5,484 nucleotides of DNA, from contig CATOOY010000064.1 in the NCBI GenBank assembly GCA_951801995.1, forward strand, positions 1 through 5,484. Direction: 5' to 3'. Position 1 is the first letter of the stretch. Each line of letters opens with the position of its first letter. The translations under genes and the position numbers were made by a program. Source of the stretch: an uncultured Erysipelotrichaceae bacterium (GTDB lineage: Bacteria; Bacillota_I; Bacilli_A; RF39; UBA660). The notes beneath the pieces were generated by a model. It saw nothing but the letters and a program-made list of their open reading frames with translations, did no database searches and was not told the origin of the DNA. Positions 1 to 5,154 of this stretch are shown piece after piece.

Positions 1-223
1 AGTAATTTCCTTTTCTTTTTTTCTTTTCTTCAAAAAATAGCTCTATTTTATATTCTTCACTACTTCTTGTAAGTTTTATTTCTTTTTCTTTTAAAAACAC
101 TTTGACAAGAACATCATTTTCTTTATAAACTACTATATCTTTTAAAAGGCAACCTTTTATTTGATGTTCTTCTTTTAAAATGCCTTTTTCCCATAGACTT
201 GTTTTTCCTTTTATTTTTTTCAT
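1..223 (-). CDS. Partial gene (5' end only), Lys/Glu-rich small protein, possibly DUF1934/YwiB-like
   Basis: An uninterrupted minus-strand frame of 74 codons runs from an ATG at 223-221 off the left edge, so the C-terminus is not visible. The start is supported by a GAGG Shine-Dalgarno at 233-230 (6-base spacer) and an extended -10 box further upstream. The protein begins MKKIKGKTSLWEKG, is rich in Lys and Glu, and has no signal peptide or membrane segment. Residues about 25-74 look like alternating beta strands: a KVFLKEKEIKLTR stretch, then an acidic/basic turn and GNY. The Arg followed about 20 residues later by Tyr resembles the beta-barrel DUF1934 (B. subtilis YwiB) family, but the region before it is shorter than I expect, so this is only a suggestion. 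The gene is divergent from the PBP gene. Existence is fairly sure; identity is not. Confidence 0.68.
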   Translation of the reverse strand, partial: MKKIKGKTSLWEKGILKEEHQIKGCLLKDIVVYKENDVLVKVFLKEKEIKLTRSSEEYKIELFFEEKKKRKGNY

Positions 224-245
224 GTTTTTCCTCTTAATCTTTGTC

Positions 246-254
246 ATTATAACA
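246..254 (-). promoter_or_regulatory. Extended -10 promoter of the left-edge minus-strand gene
   Basis: Read on the minus strand, 254-246 is TGTTATAAT: a perfect -10 hexamer (TATAAT) with the TGn extension. No good -35 box lies 16-18 bases upstream, which is typical of extended -10 promoters. The predicted start of transcription is near 239, giving a leader of roughly 16 bases with the GAGG ribosome site at 233-230 and the ATG at 223. The same bases read on the plus strand give TATAAC (248-253), which could serve the divergent PBP gene, but no matching -35 was seen. Confidence 0.6.
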
Positions 255-313
255 CAACTTTTTCTAAAAAGCACTTATATTTTTATTTTTTTTTCGAATA
301 CTAAAATTAGAAT

Positions 314-317
314 GGAG
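314..317 (+). promoter_or_regulatory. Ribosome binding site deciding the PBP start
   Basis: GGAG lies 6 bases before the ATG at 324-326. The in-frame ATG at 312 overlaps this site and has no Shine-Dalgarno of its own. The most upstream ATG of the open frame (180) also has none and would lie inside the divergent minus-strand gene. This site therefore favours 324 as the start. Confidence 0.72.
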
Positions 318-323
318 CGTTTT

Positions 324-2285
324 ATGAAAAAGAGACATCGATTACTTAAAATTTTAGTTCTTTTATTTATTCTTATTCTCCTATTTTGTGTAGGTCTTTA
401 TATTTATGCCAAAATAACGCCTAAATTATCCATAAAATCTGCGAATAGTTTTTATTTATACGATAATCATAAGGAGCTTTTTTCAGGAGATCCAAATGGA
501 GATTGGATTTCTTTAAAGGATATCTCTCCTCATGTTGTAGATGCGACGCTTGCGATTGAGGATAAAAATTTTTATAAACATCCTGGTTTTGATTTTTTAC
601 GTATTATAAAGGCTATGCTTATTAATATTAAGGAAAAAAATAAGAGTCAAGGTGCTTCTACTATTACACAACAATATGCTAAAAATTTATTTTTGGATTT
701 TGGAAAAACTTGGAAAAGAAAAATAGAGGAAGCTCTTCTTACTGTTCGTTTAGAGGTACATTATTCTAAGGATCAAATTTTAGAAGGTTATTTAAATACT
801 ATCAATTATGGGGGAATTTTTGGAATTGAGAATGCAGCAAAGTACTACTTTAATAAAAGTGCGAAGGATTTATCTTTAGCAGAAGCTTCTATGCTTGCTG
901 GTATTCCTAAGAATCCTTCTCACTACTCTCCTCTTGTAGATGAAAAAAAGGCAAAGGAAAGGCAAAGACTCATTTTAAATGCAATGGTAAAAAATAACTA
1001 TATTACAGAGAAAGAAAAAAAAGCTGCTTCAAATGAGGTACTTACTTATCATGGCAATTTAGAGAAAAATGATTTAAATACTCTTATGTATTTTGAAGAT
1101 GCTGTTTTAGAGGAACTGAAAAGTATTTCTACTGTTCCTACTTCTTTTCTTTCTACTGGTGGTCTTAAAATTTATACTACTTTAGATAAAAAGGCACAAA
1201 AAAGTATGGAAGATAGTATTACCAATAATGTGGATAGTGCAAGTGAAATAGAAATATCTAGTATTATGGTAGAACCGAAAACGGGAAAAATTCTTGCTTT
1301 AACTGGGGGAAAAAATTATTCAAAGAGTCAATATAATAGGGCAACACAAGCAAGAAGACAAATGGGATCTACTTTAAAGCCATTTCTTTATTATGCTGCA
1401 CTTGAAAATGGTTTTACTTCTTCTACTACTTTTCGAAGTGCTAAAACTACTTTTCAGGTATCAAATGATAAGTCTTATAGTCCTAAAAATTATGCTGAAG
1501 TATATGCAAATAAGGATATTAGTTTAGCTGCTGCTCTTGCTTATTCTGATAATATATATGCTGTTAAAACACATCTTTTTTTAGGAGAAGATACATTGGT
1601 AGATATTTCTAAGAGAGTTGGAATTAGTTCTTCTTTTAGACCGATTCCTTCTCTTGCACTTGGTACGGAGGAGGTATCTTTGAAAAATATGATGCAAGGA
1701 TATCAAGTTTTAGCAAATGAAGGTATAAAAAATGATATTTATTTGATTGAAAAAGTGGAAGATGTAAATGGAAATATTCTTTTTGAGAGAAAAAAAGATG
1801 AAGAAACCATTTTAAATAAGAATATTACTTATATTTTATCAGAGCTTTTACGCAATTGTTATGCAAGTGAACTTGTGGATTATACTGTTCCTACATGTAT
1901 GGTAATTAAGCCAAAATTAAGTAAAAATTATGCGATTAAAACAGGTACTACCAATACGGATCACTGGATTTTTGGATATAATAAAGATGCTTTGGTTGGG
2001 GTTTGGTCTGGGTATGATGATAATAGGAAAACGGAGCCAAAGGATGGAACAAATAGTAAAAATGTATGGGCTGATATTATAGAATCTTACTTAAAGGATA
2101 AGGAAGATGCTTGGTATAAAACACCACCTAATATTACTGGTGTTTTTACAGACCCTATTACAGGGAAGGTAGCAGATGATAATACTAAAAATAAAAAAAT
2201 TCTTTATTATACCAAAGGTACTGAGCCTTATGCCAAAGATGATAAATTAGATGCTTTAATTCCTAGTGCAAAAACGGAAGAATAA
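324..2285 (+). CDS. Class A penicillin-binding protein (bifunctional GT51 transglycosylase / transpeptidase)
   Basis: This 653-residue enzyme polymerises lipid II into glycan strands and cross-links the stem peptides outside the cytoplasmic membrane. A basic N-terminus (MKKRHR) and one hydrophobic segment at about residues 8-29 form a type II membrane anchor. The glycosyltransferase domain (about 45-220) has all the expected motifs: EDKNFYKHPG with catalytic Glu79, GASTITQQYAKNL at 110-122, RKIEE at 132-136 and KDQILEGYLN at 149-158. The penicillin-binding transpeptidase domain (about 310-590) has SxxK as STLK 349-352 (nucleophile Ser349), SDN 408-410 and KTGTT 539-543. A short tail containing the usual DPITGK and GTEP words follows, ending acidic. 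The length is normal for small class A PBPs such as PbpF/PbpG. The frame stays open up to 180, but those 48 codons lack a ribosome site and overlap the divergent gene. It is monocistronic and convergent with greA. The family is certain; the exact orthologue (PonA, PbpF or PbpG type) is not. Confidence 0.96.
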   Translation: MKKRHRLLKILVLLFILILLFCVGLYIYAKITPKLSIKSANSFYLYDNHKELFSGDPNGDWISLKDISPHVVDATLAIEDKNFYKHPGFDFLRIIKAMLINIKEKNKSQGASTITQQYAKNLFLDFGKTWKRKIEEALLTVRLEVHYSKDQILEGYLNTINYGGIFGIENAAKYYFNKSAKDLSLAEASMLAGIPKNPSHYSPLVDEKKAKERQRLILNAMVKNNYITEKEKKAASNEVLTYHGNLEKNDLNTLMYFEDAVLEELKSISTVPTSFLSTGGLKIYTTLDKKAQKSMEDSITNNVDSASEIEISSIMVEPKTGKILALTGGKNYSKSQYNRATQARRQMGSTLKPFLYYAALENGFTSSTTFRSAKTTFQVSNDKSYSPKNYAEVYANKDISLAAALAYSDNIYAVKTHLFLGEDTLVDISKRVGISSSFRPIPSLALGTEEVSLKNMMQGYQVLANEGIKNDIYLIEKVEDVNGNILFERKKDEETILNKNITYILSELLRNCYASELVDYTVPTCMVIKPKLSKNYAIKTGTTNTDHWIFGYNKDALVGVWSGYDDNRKTEPKDGTNSKNVWADIIESYLKDKEDAWYKTPPNITGVFTDPITGKVADDNTKNKKILYYTKGTEPYAKDDKLDALIPSAKTEE

Positions 2286-2312
2286 AAAAGGTTGATTTAT
2301 GAAAAATCAATC
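2284..2312 (-). terminator. Hairpin with minus-strand U-tract just after the PBP stop (possible bidirectional or back-up terminator)
   Basis: TTGATTT (2292-2298) and AAATCAA (2304-2310) form a 7-bp stem with a 5-base loop, extended by a wobble and a G-C pair to 2290/2312. Read on the minus strand the stem is followed by TTTTTT (2289-2284), so it could stop transcripts that escape the main greA terminator before they run antisense into the PBP gene. On the plus strand it is followed only by TTTC, so it would be weak for the PBP transcript. The stem is AT-rich. Confidence 0.5.
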
Positions 2313-2330
2313 TTTCAGGCTGTTGACAAA
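2312..2330 (+). repeat. Inverted repeat arm A in the PBP 3' region
   Basis: CTTTCAGGCTGTTGACAAA is the reverse complement of arm B (2492-2511) except for two substitutions and one extra base. The arms are about 160 bases apart and point in opposite directions. In the sense of each flanking gene the word lies soon after the stop codon and just after a small stem. A shortened third copy of the complementary word, TTTGTCACAAC, lies at 2350-2360 and pairs with arm A inside the PBP terminator, so pairing with arm B and formation of the terminator stem exclude each other. Confidence 0.6.
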
Positions 2331-2370
2331 TTCGATTTTTCAAATCGGCTTTGTCACAACCTTTTATATT
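2322..2370 (+). terminator. Intrinsic terminator of the PBP gene
   Basis: A long interrupted stem forms on the plus strand. GACAAA (2325-2330) pairs with TTTGTC (2350-2355), and CGATTT (2333-2338) pairs with AAATCG (2342-2347) around a 3-base loop. GTT/AAC (2322-2324 with 2358-2360) adds a base section beyond a 2-base bulge. The stem is followed by CTTTTATATTT, a T-rich tract on this strand only. The opposite strand continues into AGCCTG and has no U-tract. It lies 37 bases after the PBP stop. Confidence 0.72.
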
Positions 2371-2383
2371 TCTCCCACAAAAG

Positions 2384-2431
2384 TATAAAAAAAGAGCAAA
2401 TTTAGGGATTAAACACCTAATATTTACTCTT
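2384..2431 (-). terminator. Intrinsic terminator of greA (and of the leftward transcript)
   Basis: On the minus strand, AAGAG (2431-2427) pairs with CTCTT (2396-2392). After one mismatch the stem continues with AAAT/ATTT, then through a 1-base bulge with a 5-bp section containing TAGG/CCTA. The loop is 9 bases (2415-2407). The 3' arm runs directly into seven Us (2393-2387), then AUACUUUU. On the plus strand the same stem is followed by a tract broken by other bases (ATTTAGACC), so it is mainly a minus-strand terminator. It sits about 95 bases beyond the greA stop, leaving a long 3' untranslated region. Confidence 0.75.
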
Positions 2432-2445
2432 ATTTAGACCTTTTT

Positions 2446-2489
2446 ACCCACTTTGAATTTATTAAAAAGTTAAATTTTTCAAAATAGGT
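2446..2489 (-). other. Strand-specific hairpin in the greA 3' untranslated region
   Basis: On the minus-strand RNA, 2489-2478 (ACCUAUUUUGAA) pairs with 2457-2446 (UUCAAAGUGGGU) as 12 continuous pairs, two of them G-U wobbles. A short UUUA/UAAA section can add to the inner side. On the plus-strand RNA the two wobbles become C-A mismatches, so the structure suits greA-sense RNA. It is followed by AAAAA, not a U-tract, so it is not a terminator. No protein-coding frame fits here. Role unknown. Confidence 0.45.
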
Positions 2490-2491
2490 CG

Positions 2492-2511
2492 TTTGTCAAC
2501 AATCTGAAAAG
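2492..2511 (-). repeat. Inverted repeat arm B in the greA 3' region
   Basis: In the greA sense this reads CTTTTCAGATTGTTGACAAA, matching arm A (2312-2330) in the PBP sense. Both words end in TTGACAAA, but no good -10 element follows at 17 bases on either strand, so promoters are not proposed. Together the arms could close a stem of about 19 pairs (one mismatch, one wobble) in read-through RNA of either strand. Confidence 0.6.
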
Positions 2512-2527
2512 ATGAAAATTATCTTTT
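2507..2527 (-). other. Small AT-rich hairpin overlapping the greA stop codon
   Basis: On the minus strand AAAAGAT (2527-2521) and ATCTTTT (2513-2507) form a 7-bp stem with a 7-base loop, followed by CAG. The first two stem bases belong to the greA stop codon TAA (2528-2526). With a single G-C pair and only four Us it is too weak to be a confident terminator. It mirrors the stem just after the PBP stop. Confidence 0.3.
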
Positions 2528-2996
2528 ATGCTATGTTTAAAATTTCTATATCATATTTACCGTTTGGACTATCTACGGTTACTACTTTTCCTACACTAAA
2601 GCCCATAATTGCTTTTGCAATAGGTGATTCATTCGAAATCTTATTCATAAATGGATCTGCTTCTTTTACTCCAACGATGGAATACTCTTCGGTATCTCCA
2701 TCTTCTATATATTTAATAGTTACTACATTTCCAATAGAAACTTTATCTTTTGAAACCTCTTTTATTACTACAGCATGATCTAACATTGCTTCTAATTCTG
2801 CAATTCTACCTTCTACTTCTGTCTGTTCAGATCTAGCCGCATCATATTCTGCATTTTCACTTAGATCACCTAATGCTCTTGCATCTTTTAATGCTTCTAT
2901 TACTTCTGGTCTTTTTTCTAATTTTAAATAGTTTAGCTCTTTTTCAAGATCAGCTAACCCTTCTTTTGTAATATACATTTCTTTTGTATTTGACAT
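2526..2996 (-). CDS. greA: Transcription elongation factor GreA
   Basis: This 156-residue protein has normal GreA length. It enters the RNA polymerase secondary channel and stimulates cleavage of backtracked nascent RNA, rescuing arrested complexes. The N-terminal half (about residues 10-75) is the antiparallel coiled coil. Its tip carries ALGDLSENAEYDAAR (41-55) with the conserved acidic pair Asp44 and Glu47 that helps hold the catalytic Mg2+. The C-terminal FKBP-like domain (about 80-156) contains the ISNESPIAKAIMG signature at 120-132. The start is supported by GAGGTGA at 3007-3001, 4 bases before the ATG. The gene lies 60 bases downstream of the YrrO-like U32 gene and has its own promoter in that gap, so it is probably expressed both alone and by read-through. 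In B. subtilis greA follows yrrN-yrrO-udk; udk is missing here. Confidence 0.97.
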   Translation of the reverse strand: MSNTKEMYITKEGLADLEKELNYLKLEKRPEVIEALKDARALGDLSENAEYDAARSEQTEVEGRIAELEAMLDHAVVIKEVSKDKVSIGNVVTIKYIEDGDTEEYSIVGVKEADPFMNKISNESPIAKAIMGFSVGKVVTVDSPNGKYDIEILNIA

Positions 2997-3000
2997 AATT

Positions 3001-3007
3001 TCACCTC
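3001..3007 (-). promoter_or_regulatory. greA ribosome binding site
   Basis: GAGGTGA on the minus strand, 4 bases before the greA ATG at 2996-2994. It is the only good site near the N-terminus and supports the chosen start. Confidence 0.7.
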
Positions 3008-3031
3008 GATATTTTATCTAAAACAAGTAAG

Positions 3032-3060
3032 ATATTACTACAGTTTTTTTTATTTGTCAA
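3032..3060 (-). promoter_or_regulatory. Sigma-A type promoter of greA
   Basis: A perfect -35 box TTGACA (3060-3055) is separated by exactly 17 bases from TAATAT (3037-3032), which matches the -10 consensus at 4 of 6 positions. The spacer contains a run of eight A residues on this strand. Transcription should start near 3025, giving a leader of about 28 bases. The -35 box overlaps the TGA stop codon (3059-3057) of the upstream U32 gene. No terminator was seen between that gene and this promoter. Confidence 0.68.
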
Positions 3061-4250
3061 GCAATTTTACGAATTAAATAATTCGGTTTTATTTTTTTAT
3101 CTATTTTTATTTTTACAATCTGTTTTGGATGACGAACCACTTCTATCTTATTATTTTCTTCATCATAAATTTCATTTATTTCATATGGTATTATATTCCC
3201 ATCTGGACCAAAAATTTCCACTTTATCTCCTTTTTTAAAATAATTTCTTTCTTCTACTATCATTTCTTTCTTTTCTTCATCATAAGCAAGGACAATCCCT
3301 AGAAACTCTTGATTGGAAGCTTCCATTCTTCCATTATAATACTGACATTTTTCATCATAGTTTCCATCAAAAAATTGCACTGTACTTTCTCTGTTGGCAC
3401 AATTATTTAAAATTCTTTCATATTCTTTATTATATACATAATTTTCTTTATTATGATAATATTCATCTATTGCTTTTCTATAAGTACCTACTACTGTGGC
3501 CACATAATATAGAGAACGCATTCTTCCTTCTATTTTAAAAGATGATATCCCCATTTCAATCATTTCATCTAAATGTTTTAATAGGGATAAATCTTTGGTA
3601 CAAAAAGTAAAAGGCTTTTCTCCTTCTAGTTTATTTTTATTTTCATATAAATTAAAATCCCATCTACATATTTGGGCACATCCTCCACGATTGGCATCTC
3701 TTCCTGTAAAAAAGTTAGATAAGACACATCTTCCACTAAAACTAGCACACATAGCACCATGTATGAATGTTTCTATTTCTATATTGGTATTTTTTAATAT
3801 ATCCTTTATATCTTCTTTGGTTGCTTCTCTTCCTAAGACGATTCTAGATACTCCTTTTTTTTCAAAATATTTTACGGCTTCTTTATTCAAAGTGGATTGT
3901 TGGGTAGATATATGTATAGGTAGTTTGGTTTCTTTTAAAGCAAGGTTCATGATAGCTGGGTCACTTACAATAATCGCATCTACTTCTAGTTCTTCTAATT
4001 TTTTTAAATATGTAGGTAATTTATCTATATTTTCATTATGAAGGGCTATGTTTACTGTCACGTGTACATGTGCTTTTTTCTTATGAGCAAATGTTACACC
4101 TTCTTTTATTTCTTCAAAGGAAAAATTGCCTGCATTGGCACGAAGCCCAAAGGAAGGTCCTCCTATATAAACAGCATCTGCTCCATATAAAATCGCCCAT
4201 TTTAATCTTTCTAAATCCCCTGCTGGTGCGAGTAATTCTACTTTCTTCAT
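3057..4250 (-). CDS. yrrO: U32-family protein, YrrO/TrhP-like (prephenate-dependent tRNA U34 hydroxylation)
   Basis: This 397-residue protein belongs to the U32 family, originally called collagenase-like peptidases. Members of this branch (E. coli TrhP/YegQ, B. subtilis YrrO) are needed to make 5-hydroxyuridine at tRNA position 34, and likely carry an Fe-S cluster. The N-terminal TIM-barrel-like domain begins ELLAPAGD (5-12) and GADAVYIGG (23-31). The U32 signature ETFIHGAMCASFSGRC spans residues 160-175. Cysteines 168, 175 and 191, with 195 or 217 nearby, are suited to binding the cluster. FKIEGRMRS follows at about 238-246. Residues about 315-397 form the C-terminal U32 beta domain (VEIFGP, HPKQ, YLIRK). 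I chose the ATG at 4250 because AGGTGAT ends 4 bases before it and relatives begin MKKxELLAPAGD. A GTG at 4259 would add three residues but would lie inside that ribosome site. It follows the YrrN-like gene as a pair. Protease activity is not implied. Confidence 0.92.
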   Translation of the reverse strand: MKKVELLAPAGDLERLKWAILYGADAVYIGGPSFGLRANAGNFSFEEIKEGVTFAHKKKAHVHVTVNIALHNENIDKLPTYLKKLEELEVDAIIVSDPAIMNLALKETKLPIHISTQQSTLNKEAVKYFEKKGVSRIVLGREATKEDIKDILKNTNIEIETFIHGAMCASFSGRCVLSNFFTGRDANRGGCAQICRWDFNLYENKNKLEGEKPFTFCTKDLSLLKHLDEMIEMGISSFKIEGRMRSLYYVATVVGTYRKAIDEYYHNKENYVYNKEYERILNNCANRESTVQFFDGNYDEKCQYYNGRMEASNQEFLGIVLAYDEEKKEMIVEERNYFKKGDKVEIFGPDGNIIPYEINEIYDEENNKIEVVRHPKQIVKIKIDKKIKPNYLIRKIA

Positions 4251-4254
4251 TTCT

Positions 4255-4261
4255 ATCACCT
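4255..4261 (-). promoter_or_regulatory. Ribosome binding site of the YrrO-like gene, overlapping the upstream stop codon
   Basis: AGGTGAT on the minus strand lies 4 bases before the ATG at 4250-4248. Its first two bases (AG) are the end of the TAG stop codon (4262-4260) of the YrrN-like gene. This suggests coupled translation of the two U32 genes, and it decides the start: the GTG at 4259 is part of this site. Confidence 0.7.
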
Positions 4262-5114
4262 ACTTTACTTTTACAATGGTATTTCTATACAAAAAAGCTT
4301 TATCTGTATTGTTATTACATATTTCATCTATTTTTTTTTGAATTTCTTTTTTATTTTCTTTTGTTATTTTGGAGAAAAGTATTACTATTTCTTTAAATTT
4401 TTCTTCTTCTATTTGAAAACTATTGAGTACTATATATTCAAAACCATTATCTTGAAAAGATAATATTTCTTCTGCTGCGTTTAAAATAAAAGCAGAATAT
4501 ACATAGGTTCCTTCTTTTCTTTCTACAATCGGATATCTTTTTCCTTCTTTTTCTATATAATAGTTTTTTCCTTTATTTTTGATCTGAAATGTTTTTTTAT
4601 AATTTTCTATTATATTTCTTCTTGATACAAATATTGGTAAATATCCAAATGCATTTATCATAAGTTTTATTTTGGTGTTTTTACGAATTTCTTCTAAATC
4701 TTTTTTCGTAATATCAGAAGAAAGATAAGCACCTTTTACACCTTCTTCTTCGTAATATTTTGCTGTTAAATAGTTGGTAGTAAAATGTTCTTGTGCCCAC
4801 CATAGATTGTGTTTTATTTTTTCTTTTCTATTTAGTATTGCTAAATCATAAAAAAGAATACCTGTAATTTTCATTTCATTTAATTTTTCTAGTTGCTTAT
4901 AGAGATTTTCTACTTCATAGTTTAATATATTTTTATTGATAGAAATAAACACTTCTTTTCCTTTTAAAAAGCTTATTATTTCTTCTATTTCTTCTAATTC
5001 AAATTCTGTCTCGTATGTTGCAGAATATCCTTTTAAACCTAAAAGAACACCATCTATTTCATCTTTTAGCTCCTTTATCATTTTACTATTTTTGGGAATG
5101 ATTATTTTTTTCAT
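4260..5114 (-). CDS. yrrN: U32-family protein, YrrN-like partner lacking the cysteine motif
   Basis: This 284-residue protein is a shortened U32-family member, a little smaller than B. subtilis YrrN (about 310). YrrN is required with YrrO for 5-hydroxyuridine synthesis in B. subtilis tRNA. Family signs are the barrel pattern of strands (DGVLLGLKGYS at 21-31, ITGILFYD at 83-90, KGAYLSSDITKKDL at 127-140), the RRN element at 165-167 where relatives have KR, RYPIVE at 193-198, and a C-terminal end DKAFLYRNTIVKVK that matches YrrN-type proteins. Where the partner has HGAMCASFSGRC, this protein has NAFGYLPIFVSRR (154-166) with no cysteine. The whole protein has one cysteine (266), so it is unlikely to hold an Fe-S cluster itself. 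I infer a structural or substrate-binding role in a heteromer. AGGAGA at 5125-5120, 5 bases before the ATG, supports the start. No clear promoter fits the 38-base gap upstream. Divergent from typical U32 sequences; assignment rests on motifs plus position. Confidence 0.85.
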   Translation of the reverse strand: MKKIIIPKNSKMIKELKDEIDGVLLGLKGYSATYETEFELEEIEEIISFLKGKEVFISINKNILNYEVENLYKQLEKLNEMKITGILFYDLAILNRKEKIKHNLWWAQEHFTTNYLTAKYYEEEGVKGAYLSSDITKKDLEEIRKNTKIKLMINAFGYLPIFVSRRNIIENYKKTFQIKNKGKNYYIEKEGKRYPIVERKEGTYVYSAFILNAAEEILSFQDNGFEYIVLNSFQIEEEKFKEIVILFSKITKENKKEIQKKIDEICNNNTDKAFLYRNTIVKVK

Positions 5115-5119
5115 TTACT

Positions 5120-5125
5120 TCTCCT
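5120..5125 (-). promoter_or_regulatory. Ribosome binding site of the YrrN-like gene
   Basis: AGGAGA on the minus strand with a 5-base spacer to the ATG at 5114-5112. Only a few bases separate it from the U-tract of the upstream gene's terminator. Confidence 0.65.
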
Positions 5126-5130
5126 TTTTT

Positions 5131-5154
5131 AAAGAAAAAAGACTTTCGTCTTTT
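5131..5154 (-). terminator. Intrinsic terminator of the right-edge gene, containing its stop codon
   Basis: On the minus strand AAAAGAC (5154-5148), loop GAAA and GTCTTTT (5143-5137) form a perfect 7-bp stem with a GNRA-type loop. The stem runs into a U-rich tail: UUUU within the 3' arm, then UUCUUU. The last two bases of the TAA stop (5155-5153) are the first two bases of the 5' arm. Only three of the pairs are G-C, so termination may be partial. That would let transcription continue into the YrrN-like gene, for which no separate promoter was found. Confidence 0.7.

Noticed and set aside
299..307. TAAAAT at 302-307 as the PBP -10 box
   Set aside because: No -35 element lies 16-18 bases upstream, and the implied transcript start would fall on the ribosome binding site. 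The PBP promoter remains unassigned.
2323..2351. TTGACA on the plus strand within repeat arm A as a promoter
   Set aside because: The hexamer 17 bases downstream (CGGCTT) is not a -10 element, and the bases form the PBP terminator stem.
2471..2499. TTGACA on the minus strand within repeat arm B as a promoter
   Set aside because: The bases 17-18 downstream do not resemble a -10 box, and the position inside the greA 3' region makes a promoter unlikely.
2512..2778. Plus-strand open frame of 88 codons
   Set aside because: It is antisense to greA, has no ribosome site and reads as a shadow of greA codons.
3057..4259. Reading the YrrO-like gene as a secreted collagenase-type peptidase
   Set aside because: There is no signal peptide, and the cysteine-containing U32 signature, partner gene and gene order fit tRNA hydroxylation better.
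3595..4396. Two plus-strand open frames (3595-4041 and 4070-4396)
   Set aside because: They lie antisense to the two U32 genes, whose motifs prove the minus-strand reading; composition is hydrophobic shadow sequence with no start signals.
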